Assembly: GCA_016841205.1 (NCBI GenBank)
Contig: JAENZP010000003.1
Location: 186,001-250,000, forward strand
From: Desulfoscipio geothermicus
GTDB taxonomy: Bacteria > Bacillota > Desulfotomaculia > Desulfotomaculales > Desulfallaceae
Reading direction: 5' to 3'
DNA length: 64,000 bases
Shown: in pieces, positions 47,602 to 56,156 of the stretch
Position numbering within the stretch: position 1 is the first letter of the stretch
Layout: each line of letters opens with the position of its first letter
Made by a program: the position numbers and the translations under genes
The notes under the pieces: model-generated
Told to the model about the DNA's origin: nothing
The model's input: only the letters and a program-made list of their open reading frames with translations
Database searches by the model: none

Positions 47602-48189
47602 TTAGTCGCAAGCAACTAAAACAGGTTGAATCTGCTCTCTCCGCAAAGCATGTTCAATGGTGTCCACCATCTTATTCATCTTGGACTTTAACGAATTTGG
47701 TTTGCCGGTGGGACTGTCCTGTCCAAATGGAACCATATATATATTTTTAGCATTTAAAAGCAAACCGATATTTTTGGCATTTAAACTAAGACCATCATTG
47801 GTAGAAACAGCTAATACAACCGGACGCTGATTACGCAAATGAGCTTTAATAGCCATGAGCACCGGACTATCAGTAATAGCATTGGCCAGTTTTGCCAGAG
47901 TGTTGCCGGTGCACGGCGCCACTACCAGAACATCCAGTAATTCTTGAGGACCAATCGGTTCCGCACCAACAATACTGTTAATTATTTTTTTGCCGCTAAT
48001 CTCCATAATGTTCTCTTTCCAACTGGCGGATGTACCAAACCTGGTATCAGTCTCATCGACGGCAACACTTACTATAGGATACAATATAGCACCCTCATCG
48101 GCAACCCTTTTCATTTCCACCAGCACTTCTTCCAAGGTACAATGAGAGCCCGTTAAAGCAAATCCCACTTTAATACCCTTTAATCTCAT
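47602..48189 (-). CDS. spoVFB: Dipicolinate synthase subunit B
   Basis: 195 residues from the ATG at 48189; an upstream GTG nearer to AGGAGG (48195) is possible. Flavoprotein-like fold: KVGFALTGSHCTLEEVL, LDVLVVAPCTGNTLAKLANAITDSPVLMAIKAHLRNQRPVVLAVSTNDGL in order. Together with SpoVFA it oxidises dihydrodipicolinate to dipicolinic acid in the mother cell, the spore-core heat-resistance solute. Immediately follows spoVFA. Confidence 0.95.
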   Translation of the reverse strand: MRLKGIKVGFALTGSHCTLEEVLVEMKRVADEGAILYPIVSVAVDETDTRFGTSASWKENIMEISGKKIINSIVGAEPIGPQELLDVLVVAPCTGNTLAKLANAITDSPVLMAIKAHLRNQRPVVLAVSTNDGLSLNAKNIGLLLNAKNIYMVPFGQDSPTGKPNSLKSKMNKMVDTIEHALRREQIQPVLVACD

Positions 48190-48222
48190 AAACACATGCA
48201 CCTCCTGGTTATAACCGGAAAA

Positions 48223-49113
48223 TTAATGTCCTATCTTCTGCAGTAAAATACCAGGTACCACCCGAGCCAGGATCATACCGGCAGTTTTAGGTGCCACTTT
48301 GCCGGGCAAACCGGGCGCTAAAACAGCCTCAATGCCTAACTCCCTGGCCTTTAAAAAATCAGTGCCCCCGGGAGCAGAAGCAAGGTCGATAATCAGGGTT
48401 GCCGAGGGTAACCTTTGCAGTATTTCCCCGCTTATAACCGGTGCAGGTATAGTATTAAATATGACATCCACATCACGTAAATAATCTACTAATTCTTTAA
48501 AATGGAGCGCTTTTAATCCCATAGCTGACGCTCTGGCCAACTGCGCAGGGTCCCGGGCCACTACCGTAGTATTAGCATGCATATTCGACAGCAACTGAGC
48601 CATTGTTTGACCAGTACGGCCGAACCCCAGTACCATCGCATTTGCACCATGAATAGTGATAGGCAACCTCTCCATAGCCATTTGCACGGCCCCTTCAGCA
48701 GAAGGAATCGAGTTTGGAATGGCCACTTCATCAAGTTCCATTAGCTCCACAGGTTCCAAAGCGTTTTTTTCCAACAGCTCACGCAGCGGTTTACGGGCAA
48801 CTCCTACCAGAACAGGCGTCCCGGCAGGCAGTAGTGAAAGAAGTTCCCCGTTAATTTTCGGCTTGGTCTTAAGGTAAGCCGATGATAGCTCCATCTGTTC
48901 ATTAACCCCTGGGACCGGTAATATTAAAGCCTGCACCCCGATCAGGCATCCCTCCGGTTCCGGACAGGGAATAATATTTGGCCCCTTAACTGGCAACCCA
49001 AAAGTTTTAACGGTTGCCCCAACATCAGCCAGACACTCCACCAGAGTTACTTCTCTGGCGTCCCCGCCCATAACAGCCACCGTAAGGCCTGTCAAAATTT
49101 GCATGGCCGGCAA
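48223..49113 (-). CDS. spoVFA: Dipicolinate synthase subunit A
   Basis: 296 residues from a TTG at 49113 (five bases from GGAGG); ATG at 49104 is the next choice but lies 14 bases away. Rossmann-type: TVAVMGGDAREVTLVECLADVG at the N-terminus and a second NAD(P)-binding segment, MVLGFGRTGQTMAQLL. ASAPGGTDF and LAPGLPGKVAPKTAG near the end are typical. Forms the synthase with SpoVFB. Confidence 0.95.
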   Translation of the reverse strand: MPAMQILTGLTVAVMGGDAREVTLVECLADVGATVKTFGLPVKGPNIIPCPEPEGCLIGVQALILPVPGVNEQMELSSAYLKTKPKINGELLSLLPAGTPVLVGVARKPLRELLEKNALEPVELMELDEVAIPNSIPSAEGAVQMAMERLPITIHGANAMVLGFGRTGQTMAQLLSNMHANTTVVARDPAQLARASAMGLKALHFKELVDYLRDVDVIFNTIPAPVISGEILQRLPSATLIIDLASAPGGTDFLKARELGIEAVLAPGLPGKVAPKTAGMILARVVPGILLQKIGH

Positions 49114-49196
49114 ACCCACCTCCAACCTTCTTGTACTTACACCAATATATGAATCGTTGGTTTTAGAGGTGCATATGTGGAATTGTAGAAACAAGC

Positions 49197-49997
49197 CTAT
49201 TCAAACAAAAGATTTTCTAAACCATATACCACTCCTTCAAGGCGTAACACCGCCCGAATGGCCATTAAAACGCCTGGCATAAAACATTCCCGGGAAGTCG
49301 TATCATGTTTTATGGTCAACGTCTGCCCCACACCCCCGAAAATTACCTCTTGATGGGCCACATAGCCGGGTAGCCTAACACTGTGAATACGCAATCCACC
49401 GGGCATTTTGCCGCCCCTGACCCCGCTTATCTTTTCTTCCTCCAAACCCAAACCTTGCTGGAAATCACCCCGCTGCTCTAAAATCTTCTCCGCGGTTTTA
49501 ATGGCTGTACCGGAAGGAGCATCCAGCTTTTGATCATGGTGTTTCTCAATTATTTCAACATTCGGGAAATATTTGGCAGCTTCAGCAGAAAATTTAATCA
49601 TTAACAATGCCCCAATAGTAAAATTAGGTGCTATTATACATCCTAAATGCATATTTTGGGCCAGTTCAGAAACCTTGGCAAAATCCTCCCCGGACATGCC
49701 CGTAGCCCCCACAACAGGACGCACACCAGCTTTTAAGGCTGTTAGTACATTTGCTCCCACCGACCGGGTGTCTGTAAAATCAACCATTACCTGGGCACCA
49801 GAAGTGGCTAGAGATTCAGACAGGTTGGAGGTAATTTTAACACCCAGGGTTTCACCACCCAATAGTGTTCCGGCATCAAGTCCGTCGTTACAAACATCAA
49901 TTGCCGCGCATAATTCGGTATCCTCAGCGCCCACCACGGTTTTTAGCACTTCACGGCCCATCCGCCCGGCCACACCGCAAATAGCAACTTTAATCAA
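49197..49997 (-). CDS. dapB: 4-hydroxy-tetrahydrodipicolinate reductase
   Basis: 266 residues. NAD(P)-binding VAICGVAGRMGREVL, and the substrate-binding EKHHDQKLDAPSGTA. It reduces the DapA product to tetrahydrodipicolinate for diaminopimelate and lysine. First gene of the operon. The TTG start has a poor ribosome site (CTGG), so its translation may be weak. A sigma-A-like promoter lies at 50104-50132. In B. subtilis dapB is not in the spoVF operon, so this is a different arrangement. Confidence 0.95.
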   Translation of the reverse strand: MIKVAICGVAGRMGREVLKTVVGAEDTELCAAIDVCNDGLDAGTLLGGETLGVKITSNLSESLATSGAQVMVDFTDTRSVGANVLTALKAGVRPVVGATGMSGEDFAKVSELAQNMHLGCIIAPNFTIGALLMIKFSAEAAKYFPNVEIIEKHHDQKLDAPSGTAIKTAEKILEQRGDFQQGLGLEEEKISGVRGGKMPGGLRIHSVRLPGYVAHQEVIFGGVGQTLTIKHDTTSRECFMPGVLMAIRAVLRLEGVVYGLENLLFE

Positions 49998-50103
49998 TAC
50001 TGTTTACCAGTAATTAATTTGTGCAACACCTAGAATAAATTAATTACCGGCTACCCCCTTTCCATGCTAAATTTTAAAACACATATATTTACTTACAAAA
50101 ATC

Positions 50104-50132
50104 ATTCTCTAATATCTCAACAAGTATGTCAA
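50104..50132 (-). promoter_or_regulatory. Sigma-A-like promoter of the dapB operon
   Basis: On the minus strand a perfect TTGACA (50127-50132), 17 bp, then GAGAAT (50104-50109). It would drive dapB and the dipicolinate genes in vegetative cells; a separate sporulation promoter for spoVFA was not recognised. Confidence 0.5.
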
Positions 50133-50193
50133 GTGAAAAACCATTACCAACTAAGTCCCGACTAACAATGGCGCTTGGGTACTCCCGCTCTGC

Positions 50194-50382
50194 TCATACC
50201 GGCTCTATATTTGCGGAGCTGTCCTTGTCCCGGGGTATGATCAAACAATTGCACATTTTCCTAGATTGATAAAAAAAATCCGCTGCCGGAGCACCGGAGC
50301 ATTCTGTAACCACATAATATTTACGACTCGCTGTTTGGTAATTAATTTTACATCCTATAGGCTGCCGATATTTACGTTCCAA
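50194..50382 (-). CDS. Small Cys-containing protein, unknown
   Basis: 62 residues starting at a TTG eight bases after GGGGAGG. Four cysteines (C11, C28, C44, C46) and the segment TECSGAPAADFFYQSRKMCNC suggest a small metal-binding or disulfide-free fold. No membrane segment. The good ribosome site and lack of any other frame make it a likely gene. I know no family. Confidence 0.5.
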   Translation of the reverse strand: MERKYRQPIGCKINYQTASRKYYVVTECSGAPAADFFYQSRKMCNCLIIPRDKDSSANIEPV

Positions 50383-50451
50383 AATATATACCTCCCCAAT
50401 AAAAATACCTGCCCCTAAACTGACAGTTCATTTTACATTTGCAATTACATT

Positions 50452-51435
50452 TTACATTGTCCGCCAACCTTGTTTATTAATATTTACGTTAATTTGACCG
50501 TTTTCTGGATAATCTCTTCGTTCCACCATACCTGAGAATACAAAGTAATTACTGCCGCATTCAGATTCTACTAAACCACTGGCCACTTCAAATTCAGTAC
50601 GATTACCCCTAATTATTTCTGTGGGATTAAAAGGTTCGGCCAGCTTAAGTTCAGCTGCAACATCCTCATACAAAGTCCACAACAAATTGTTCAATTCATT
50701 GTCCGCCAAAATAACCGGCAAACCTATTTCTTCTTTGGCTTCCCGCCGGGCTATCATATGATTATGCGCGTATAACTTTTCGGTCAGGTAATCAACTATA
50801 TTTTGCGCCTGTTCACTGGTGAACATTTCCCTGCGCAGACTCAACATTTTATTGGCCAGAGAACGTATGAGCATCCAGTTTCGGTGCACATTACCTAGAG
50901 CTAAAGGATGAATTTTTTCCGCCAGTAATAAAAAAGCCCTAGCCATGACATTCTCATCATAAATGCCCATCTTTTCCGCAATTAAAGTCATGTAAGAATA
51001 TACATCCTCAATGCTGACTGGTAATTTGGCTGAAGGATTGAACGGATCCTGGGGATTAAAGGCGTTAATAACACTAGGATCAATTGGACCCAGCTCGCCC
51101 ATTTTACCCATGACAATTTCATCTGCCCCTAGACATAACAATGTTCCGGCGCTATAAGCTCTAAAAGGCACTAAAACAGAAAAATGTTCCGTATACTCAC
51201 GAATCAGATTAACCAAACGCCACGGTGTCAGCACGTCACCACCTCTGGTATAAAGAACTAAATCTACCCGCGGCTGATTACCAATAATCTCTAGGTGACT
51301 ATAAATTACACGTACTACATCCGGGGCAATTCTGGTACTTACATTTTCCCTATCCCCCGTTATATAAGACAGTACAACTGAATTTCGTATGCGGCCTATC
51401 TTTTGCAATATATCCACTCTTTGCTGCCGGGCCAT
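50452..51435 (-). CDS. SDH-family Clp-fold serine proteinase
   Basis: 327 residues from the ATG at 51435 behind GGGGAGG. Serine dehydrogenase proteinase family (Clp/SppA-like fold): VDLVLYTRGGDVLTPWRL, the nucleophile Ser in YSAGTLLCLGADEIVMG and the following KMGELGPIDPSV. No signal peptide or anchor. About twice the length of ClpP, as is normal for this family. Function in Firmicutes is not known. Found beside ymxH in relatives, so it may take part in sporulation. Confidence 0.82.
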   Translation of the reverse strand: MARQQRVDILQKIGRIRNSVVLSYITGDRENVSTRIAPDVVRVIYSHLEIIGNQPRVDLVLYTRGGDVLTPWRLVNLIREYTEHFSVLVPFRAYSAGTLLCLGADEIVMGKMGELGPIDPSVINAFNPQDPFNPSAKLPVSIEDVYSYMTLIAEKMGIYDENVMARAFLLLAEKIHPLALGNVHRNWMLIRSLANKMLSLRREMFTSEQAQNIVDYLTEKLYAHNHMIARREAKEEIGLPVILADNELNNLLWTLYEDVAAELKLAEPFNPTEIIRGNRTEFEVASGLVESECGSNYFVFSGMVERRDYPENGQINVNINKQGWRTM

Positions 51436-51507
51436 AAATTGCCTCCCCGTTTTTGCATTATTATGGCCCATTGTATTGCATTATATAAAGATTATGTACC
51501 ACTAAAA

Positions 51508-51530
51508 AAATCCGTGCTAGTGACGGATTT
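51508..51530 (-). terminator. Terminator of ymxH
   Basis: Stem AAATCCGT/ACGGATTT (51508-51515, 51523-51530), 7-nt loop, T run on the minus strand. It abuts the stop codon. Confidence 0.85.
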
Positions 51531-51531
51531 T

Positions 51532-51801
51532 TTATACTAAGTATTTACTATACCTGGGGATAGTTTGATCAAGCTCTATTATAATCACCTCAAACCCGAT
51601 CTTTTTTATCAATTCCCAGGGTATTATTAATTCTTGCTTCTCGGCAAAAATACTTAACAAATTACCTTTACGGGGCAACATAATGGACATTATCTGCCCG
51701 GTTTCATCATCGATGGCCAAGTCGGTTTCCCCAATTACCCCCAACCGGGCGCCATCGTTTATATTGATAATTTCTTTTCCTGCCAGCTCGCCCAGTCTCA
51801 T
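51532..51801 (-). CDS. ymxH: YlmC/YmxH family PRC-barrel sporulation protein
   Basis: 89 residues: MRLGELAGKEIININDGARLG then DLAIDDETGQIMSIMLP and IIPWELIKKIGFEVIIIEL, the PRC-barrel pattern of YlmC/YmxH. Function unknown, expressed during sporulation in B. subtilis. Located between the M16 peptidase and the dipicolinate genes as there. Confidence 0.9.
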   Translation of the reverse strand: MRLGELAGKEIININDGARLGVIGETDLAIDDETGQIMSIMLPRKGNLLSIFAEKQELIIPWELIKKIGFEVIIIELDQTIPRYSKYLV

Positions 51802-51839
51802 TTTCTATTAGCCTCCTCCCCAAAAAGTCCGATTAAAAA

Positions 51840-52175
51840 TCAAAATCTTCTTCTCACCCATAAGCGCATTACAAAGGGTTGTATGATGGCTAGAACTATT
51901 GATAATGTAGCCATCGGCTCCAAGACAATACCGCTTAATTGAAGAGATTGTGGTATTTCTAATTCCAAAAAAGTCTGCATTAATATTAAAGAAAGGTATA
52001 TGCCGCCGGCCGTGCCCACCATGCCGGTGATGGCCTGAGATAAAGGAGACGGTTTGGCGTCACCGATGGCATCCCAGTTTTTATCCCGCATGGAATGCCA
52101 TCTAATACGCTCGCGCACAGAAATAATGATTAACAGCACAATAATTAAAACAAAGACTATCATACTAATACTCAA
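51840..52175 (-). CDS. Small conserved membrane protein
   Basis: 111 residues from a TTG behind GGGAGGTG. An N-terminal helix (about 3-20), a basic loop (RERIRWHSMRDKNWDAIGDAK), then two more hydrophobic segments (about 45-67 and 80-103) and a basic RLWVRRRF end. Predicted three-pass membrane protein. I do not recognise the family. Between dut and ymxH, probably cotranscribed with ymxH. Confidence 0.65.
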   Translation of the reverse strand: MSISMIVFVLIIVLLIIISVRERIRWHSMRDKNWDAIGDAKPSPLSQAITGMVGTAGGIYLSLILMQTFLELEIPQSLQLSGIVLEPMATLSIVLAIIQPFVMRLWVRRRF

Positions 52176-52280
52176 ATTTTCACCTCCCGTACCAATTTAT
52201 ATTTACCTCATTGTAAAATATTCCTTGTTTGCAGCTAATTGGCCAAAAAAATTAAAAACATATGTTTTATAAAATTGCAA

Positions 52281-52308
52281 AAAAAAAAGACCGTTTTCTC
52301 AGTCTTTT
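52281..52308 (-). terminator. Terminator of dut
   Basis: Stem AAAAGAC/GTCTTTT (52285-52291, 52302-52308), 10-nt loop, long T run on the minus strand. Confidence 0.75.
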
Positions 52309-52766
52309 TATCTACCCGTTGACCCGAACCCCCCCGAAGCTCTGGCCGATGGAGTCAACTCATCAGTATAGGAAATTTCTACCTGCAAGTAAGGCATAAA
52401 CACAAGCTGGGCAATTCTATCACCTGGCCTTATTTCATAAGGCACCTCACTGTTATTTTGTATGGCACAGATTATCTCGCCCTTATAATCACTATCAATT
52501 ACACCCACCGCATTGGCCAAGTTTAGACCATGCTTGCTCGCCAAACCACTGCGTGGGAAGACCAGCCCCACTATATTATCAGCTGGTATATCAACCGCCA
52601 GCCCGGTAGGAACAAATGCTCTTTCCCGCGGGGAGACAACCAGAGATTCATCTAGAGAAGCGGCCAGGTCAATTCCGGCCGCCCCGGCAGTAGCGTAAGC
52701 CGGTTCAGGTATAGTAACCCCAATAGCTTCGTTCAACTTTTTAAATTTTACTTGTATCTGTCCCAT
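52308..52766 (-). CDS. dut: dUTP diphosphatase
   Basis: 152 residues with the five trimeric dUTPase motifs: AGIDLAA, PRSGLASKHG, GVIDSDYKGEI, RPGDRIAQLVF and the C-terminal GGFGSTG arm. Converts dUTP to dUMP. Follows the M16 peptidase gene by 13 bp. Confidence 0.97.
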   Translation of the reverse strand: MGQIQVKFKKLNEAIGVTIPEPAYATAGAAGIDLAASLDESLVVSPRERAFVPTGLAVDIPADNIVGLVFPRSGLASKHGLNLANAVGVIDSDYKGEIICAIQNNSEVPYEIRPGDRIAQLVFMPYLQVEISYTDELTPSARASGGFGSTGR

Positions 52767-52779
52767 CCCTAACCAACCA

Positions 52780-54039
52780 TCATCCTTTATTAATAATATC
52801 CTCTAGAATATTGCTGTCATCCCAAGGACCTACACTGGCCATACAAAAATTTTCCGGCTTTAATAATGTTTTTGCCATATCTTTGATATCAATGTCAGAT
52901 ACTTCCATAATGCGACTAACAATTTCATCCGGCGATACAACCTTGCCGAGATACAATTGTGACTTACCTAGCCTGCTCATCCTGGTGCTGATACTTTCTA
53001 GGCTAAGCAACAGGTTTCCTTTTAACTGGTCCTTAACCCGCTGCAATTCGGCAGCAGACACCCCGTTTGATTGGATATTGTATATCTCCTTAAAAATTAA
53101 TTCCAAGGTCGAGCGAACATTTTGTTTGCTAAGCCCTGTATAGATGCAGAACAAACCGGAATCATGGTATGAACTATGATAGGAATATATCGAATAAACC
53201 AGCCCGCGCTGTTCCCTGATTTCCTGGAAAAGCCGGGAACTTAACCCACCGCCTAAAATGGTGTTAATAATTTGAAGAATATATATCTTTTTATCATCCA
53301 AGGCCAGTCCCTGTGTACCAAGACATATATGTACCTGTTCGTTTTCCTTGGCCCGGCAACCCACCTGGCAGGCGGGCTCTGGTAATGTATAAAGTCTTTC
53401 TTTTTTAGTCCCGGTTAATTTACCAAAGGTATCGTTTAAAGCATTAATAACATTTTGATTATCAAAGCTACCTGCTACAGATATCACCATGTTACCAGGG
53501 CTGTAATACTTGTGGTAAAAGGATAGTAATTGTTCACGGGATAATCTCTGTACGGTTTTTTCATAACCGCTGATCGGCCTGCCTAGCGGATGTGACTGCC
53601 AAATAGTACTAGCGATAACATCATGCACCAATTCATCCGGAGCATCTTCGTACATTTTTATCTCTTCAACAATTACATTTCGCTCCCGGTCAATATCGGC
53701 CTGGTCAAAACGGGAATTTAGCAGCATATCGCCAAGCAAGTCAACACCCAGTAGAAAATGTTCATCCAACACCCTGGCATAATAACATGTATATTCTTTA
53801 GTAGTAAAGGCGTTTAACTGCCCACCCACAGCATCAAGAGCCTCTGCTATATCTTTAGCGGTACGTTTTTCCGTCCCTTTAAACATTAAATGTTCGATAA
53901 AATGTGATATACCTGCCAATTCATTACTTTCATCCCGGGAGCCTATATCCACCCACACACCAATGGCCACCGATCGCACATGCGGAATATTCTCCATCAG
54001 CACCTTGATTCCATTAGCCAGTTCGGCTACCTGTATCAC
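52780..54039 (-). CDS. ymxG: M16 family zinc peptidase (MlpA/YmxG type)
   Basis: 419 residues. Inverted zinc motif HFIEHLMFKG with the third Glu ligand in RERNVIVEEIKMYED; the C-terminal half has the RLFQEIREQRGLVYSIYSYHS R/Y substrate pair. Cytoplasmic, no signal. Ymx G homologue located between ylxY and ymxH as in B. subtilis. GTG start with GGGGG upstream. Confidence 0.93.
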   Translation of the reverse strand: MIQVAELANGIKVLMENIPHVRSVAIGVWVDIGSRDESNELAGISHFIEHLMFKGTEKRTAKDIAEALDAVGGQLNAFTTKEYTCYYARVLDEHFLLGVDLLGDMLLNSRFDQADIDRERNVIVEEIKMYEDAPDELVHDVIASTIWQSHPLGRPISGYEKTVQRLSREQLLSFYHKYYSPGNMVISVAGSFDNQNVINALNDTFGKLTGTKKERLYTLPEPACQVGCRAKENEQVHICLGTQGLALDDKKIYILQIINTILGGGLSSRLFQEIREQRGLVYSIYSYHSSYHDSGLFCIYTGLSKQNVRSTLELIFKEIYNIQSNGVSAAELQRVKDQLKGNLLLSLESISTRMSRLGKSQLYLGKVVSPDEIVSRIMEVSDIDIKDMAKTLLKPENFCMASVGPWDDSNILEDIINKG

Positions 54040-54139
54040 GCAGTTACCCCCTGTTTATAAAAATCCCCATTACAACAGTATTTTGTTTAACTTCTTGCTG
54101 TTTTAATAAAACTCCTTGTTTTACTAAAACTATTTTTTG

Positions 54140-55276
54140 TTACAGGCATTTTCTTAATTTTGCACCTTCTAAAATAAAAGACATTTTATCGATAGTACAG
54201 CCTGCTACAATATCAGTGGCACCTACTTCATTGCCGTTGAGAAAAACCCTAATTTTACCTAGCGGCTGCCCCTCATATACCGGTGCATTGATATTACGTG
54301 ATAATCTTACTCTTTTTTCAAGACGGTCTGTTCCGTCCACCCGAAAATTGATTGCAATATCATTTACCGCCTTAACCGGAACTGTATCGTTAACCCCGCC
54401 GGTAACCTTAACCCGGTCATACACTGCACCGGCATAAACAGTTTGTATAGTTTTAAATGTGTCAAAGCCGTAGTCCAACAGTCGGCTGGCGTCTTCAAAC
54501 CGGTCACTCCCATTTAAAATTACTGTGAGCAAGCGCCTGTCCCCCTTAGTAGCAGAAGCAACCAGGCACTTGCCTGCCGCCAAGGTAGTGCCGGTTTTAA
54601 CACCGTCCGCCCCGGGATAACGCCAAAGTAACTGGTTAGTGTTTTGTAAATAATGGTTTATACCACCCGGTCCTTCAACCACCTGGGCGCGGGTTTTAAC
54701 TATACGGCAAAATACCGGGTCATGCAGGGCATAACGTGCCAGCAAAGCCAAATCAAGGGCGGTGGTATAATGGCCGGGTGCTGGTAAACCATTGGTATTG
54801 CAAAAGCAGGTCTTTTCGGCACCCAGCAGCACCGCCTTTTCATTCATCAAATGCACAAAAGATTCCTCTGTACCAGCCACATGTTCGGCAATGGCCACAC
54901 AGGCATCATTGCCGGAATTCAGCAATGCTCCATATAACAGCTGTTCCAGGGTAAGTTTTTCTCCTGGTTCAAGATACATGGAAGATTCCCCAACCGCGGC
55001 GGCCCGGGGACTTACCGTTACGGTGCCTTTGACATCCGCGCCTGCAAGAGCTACCACCGCTGTCATTATTTTAGTCGTACTTGCCATGGGCCTTGGCTCC
55101 ATGTAGTTTTTACCATAAAGAATTTGACCGTTTTCCACATCCAATAATATTGCCGACTGGGCACTAATCTGTGGAGGTTGCTGTTGGTTATTGGCAAGGC
55201 CGGGTGAGGTACCTATAACTGCAGGTAAAAGACAAAAAAATAACACCAATGGCATGGTAATTCTGGTTAAATACAA
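54140..55276 (-). CDS. dacF: D-alanyl-D-alanine carboxypeptidase (DacF/PBP5 type)
   Basis: 378 residues from a TTG at 55276 (GAGG eight bases upstream). Signal peptide (LVLFFCLLPAVIG...A) cleaved about residue 28. Active-site motifs: Ser in ASTTKIMT (SxxK), SGNDACVA (SxN), GVKTGTT (KTG). C-terminal beta domain but only a weak amphipathic anchor. Trims the terminal D-Ala from wall peptides. It lies beside the deacetylase and M16 genes; a spore-cortex role like DacF is possible. Confidence 0.88.
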   Translation of the reverse strand: MYLTRITMPLVLFFCLLPAVIGTSPGLANNQQQPPQISAQSAILLDVENGQILYGKNYMEPRPMASTTKIMTAVVALAGADVKGTVTVSPRAAAVGESSMYLEPGEKLTLEQLLYGALLNSGNDACVAIAEHVAGTEESFVHLMNEKAVLLGAEKTCFCNTNGLPAPGHYTTALDLALLARYALHDPVFCRIVKTRAQVVEGPGGINHYLQNTNQLLWRYPGADGVKTGTTLAAGKCLVASATKGDRRLLTVILNGSDRFEDASRLLDYGFDTFKTIQTVYAGAVYDRVKVTGGVNDTVPVKAVNDIAINFRVDGTDRLEKRVRLSRNINAPVYEGQPLGKIRVFLNGNEVGATDIVAGCTIDKMSFILEGAKLRKCL

Positions 55277-55330
55277 TGGAAACACCTCATCTTTGAATAA
55301 TAATATTTGTGTTAGGTTTTCCCATTATGT

Positions 55331-56050
55331 TTAGTTTTTATTAGGAAATTGTTTCAACATCTTTCCTACAGTAGTTAATTGAAAACCCTGTTCCTTTAAA
55401 CCGTCAATAATGCCAGGTAGTGCGCTTACAGTAGGTGCAGTTGGATGCATGAGCACAATAGCACCGTTTTCCATTTTGTTTAAAACACGTTCACTGATGA
55501 CCTCCGGGGCGGGACGCTGCCAATCAACAGTATCAATACTCCAAAGCACCGTACGATAGCCCAATTCCTGCGCAGCCTCTAATACCGCCGGTCCCCTTTC
55601 TCCATAAGGAGGAGCATATAACCGAGGTTTTTTACCTGTAATATCAAAAATTATTTTTTCGGCTTTGCTTATATCCTGCAAGTTTTCCTGCAGGGATATA
55701 TTGTCAGGATGCGGGTGGGAATAACCGTGGCTGCCAATTTCATGGCCCTGGCTAGATATTTTTTTCACCAGTTGGGGAAATTTTTCCGCCCAAGTACCAC
55801 CAATAAAAAATGTCGCTTTAACATTTTTTTCTTTCAAAATTTCCAACATCTGACTCATATATTCCTCACCCCAAAACACATTACATGTTAGCGCCATAGC
55901 CTTCACATTTTCATCACCCTGGTAAATAGGTTCAACAATAGCAGTAGCGGCGACATGCTCACGGGAATAAACCGCCCATAATATAAAGGTCCCTATACTG
56001 ACCAATAAAAAATATTTTATAACCCGCCTGCGATTAAATAAGATAAATAT
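55331..56050 (-). CDS. ylxY: PdaB/YlxY-like polysaccharide deacetylase with unusual start and diverged motif 1
   Basis: About 239 residues if started at ATA (56050); 224 from TTG (56005). NodB-fold: motif 2 HGYSHPHPD, motif 3 RLYAPPYGERG, motif 4 VDWQRP, motif 5 LMHPTAP. Motif 1, normally TFD in PdaB proteins, reads LTCNVFWG, so the catalytic Asp is Asn. The only good ribosome site (AAGGAGGG) is seven bases before the ATA; the TTG has none. The longer form adds FILFNRRRVIK before the membrane helix. No ATG, GTG or TTG lies between the preceding stop and 56005. Context matches ylxY next to pnp. Confidence 0.85.
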   Translation of the reverse strand: MFILFNRRRVIKYFLLVSIGTFILWAVYSREHVAATAIVEPIYQGDENVKAMALTCNVFWGEEYMSQMLEILKEKNVKATFFIGGTWAEKFPQLVKKISSQGHEIGSHGYSHPHPDNISLQENLQDISKAEKIIFDITGKKPRLYAPPYGERGPAVLEAAQELGYRTVLWSIDTVDWQRPAPEVISERVLNKMENGAIVLMHPTAPTVSALPGIIDGLKEQGFQLTTVGKMLKQFPNKN

Positions 56051-56120
56051 ATACTTTCCCTCCTTACGTAAATTATTTTACATAATACTTATGCACCATA
56101 ACTTATGAAAATGCTGTAAA

Positions 56121-56148
56121 AAAAATAAAACCCCTTTTTTTTAGGGGT
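56121..56148 (-). terminator. Terminator of pnp
   Basis: Stem ACCCCT/AGGGGT (56130-56135, 56143-56148), followed by TTTTATTTTTTTT on the minus strand. Eight bases past the stop. Confidence 0.85.
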
Positions 56149-56156
56149 ATAGTAAA

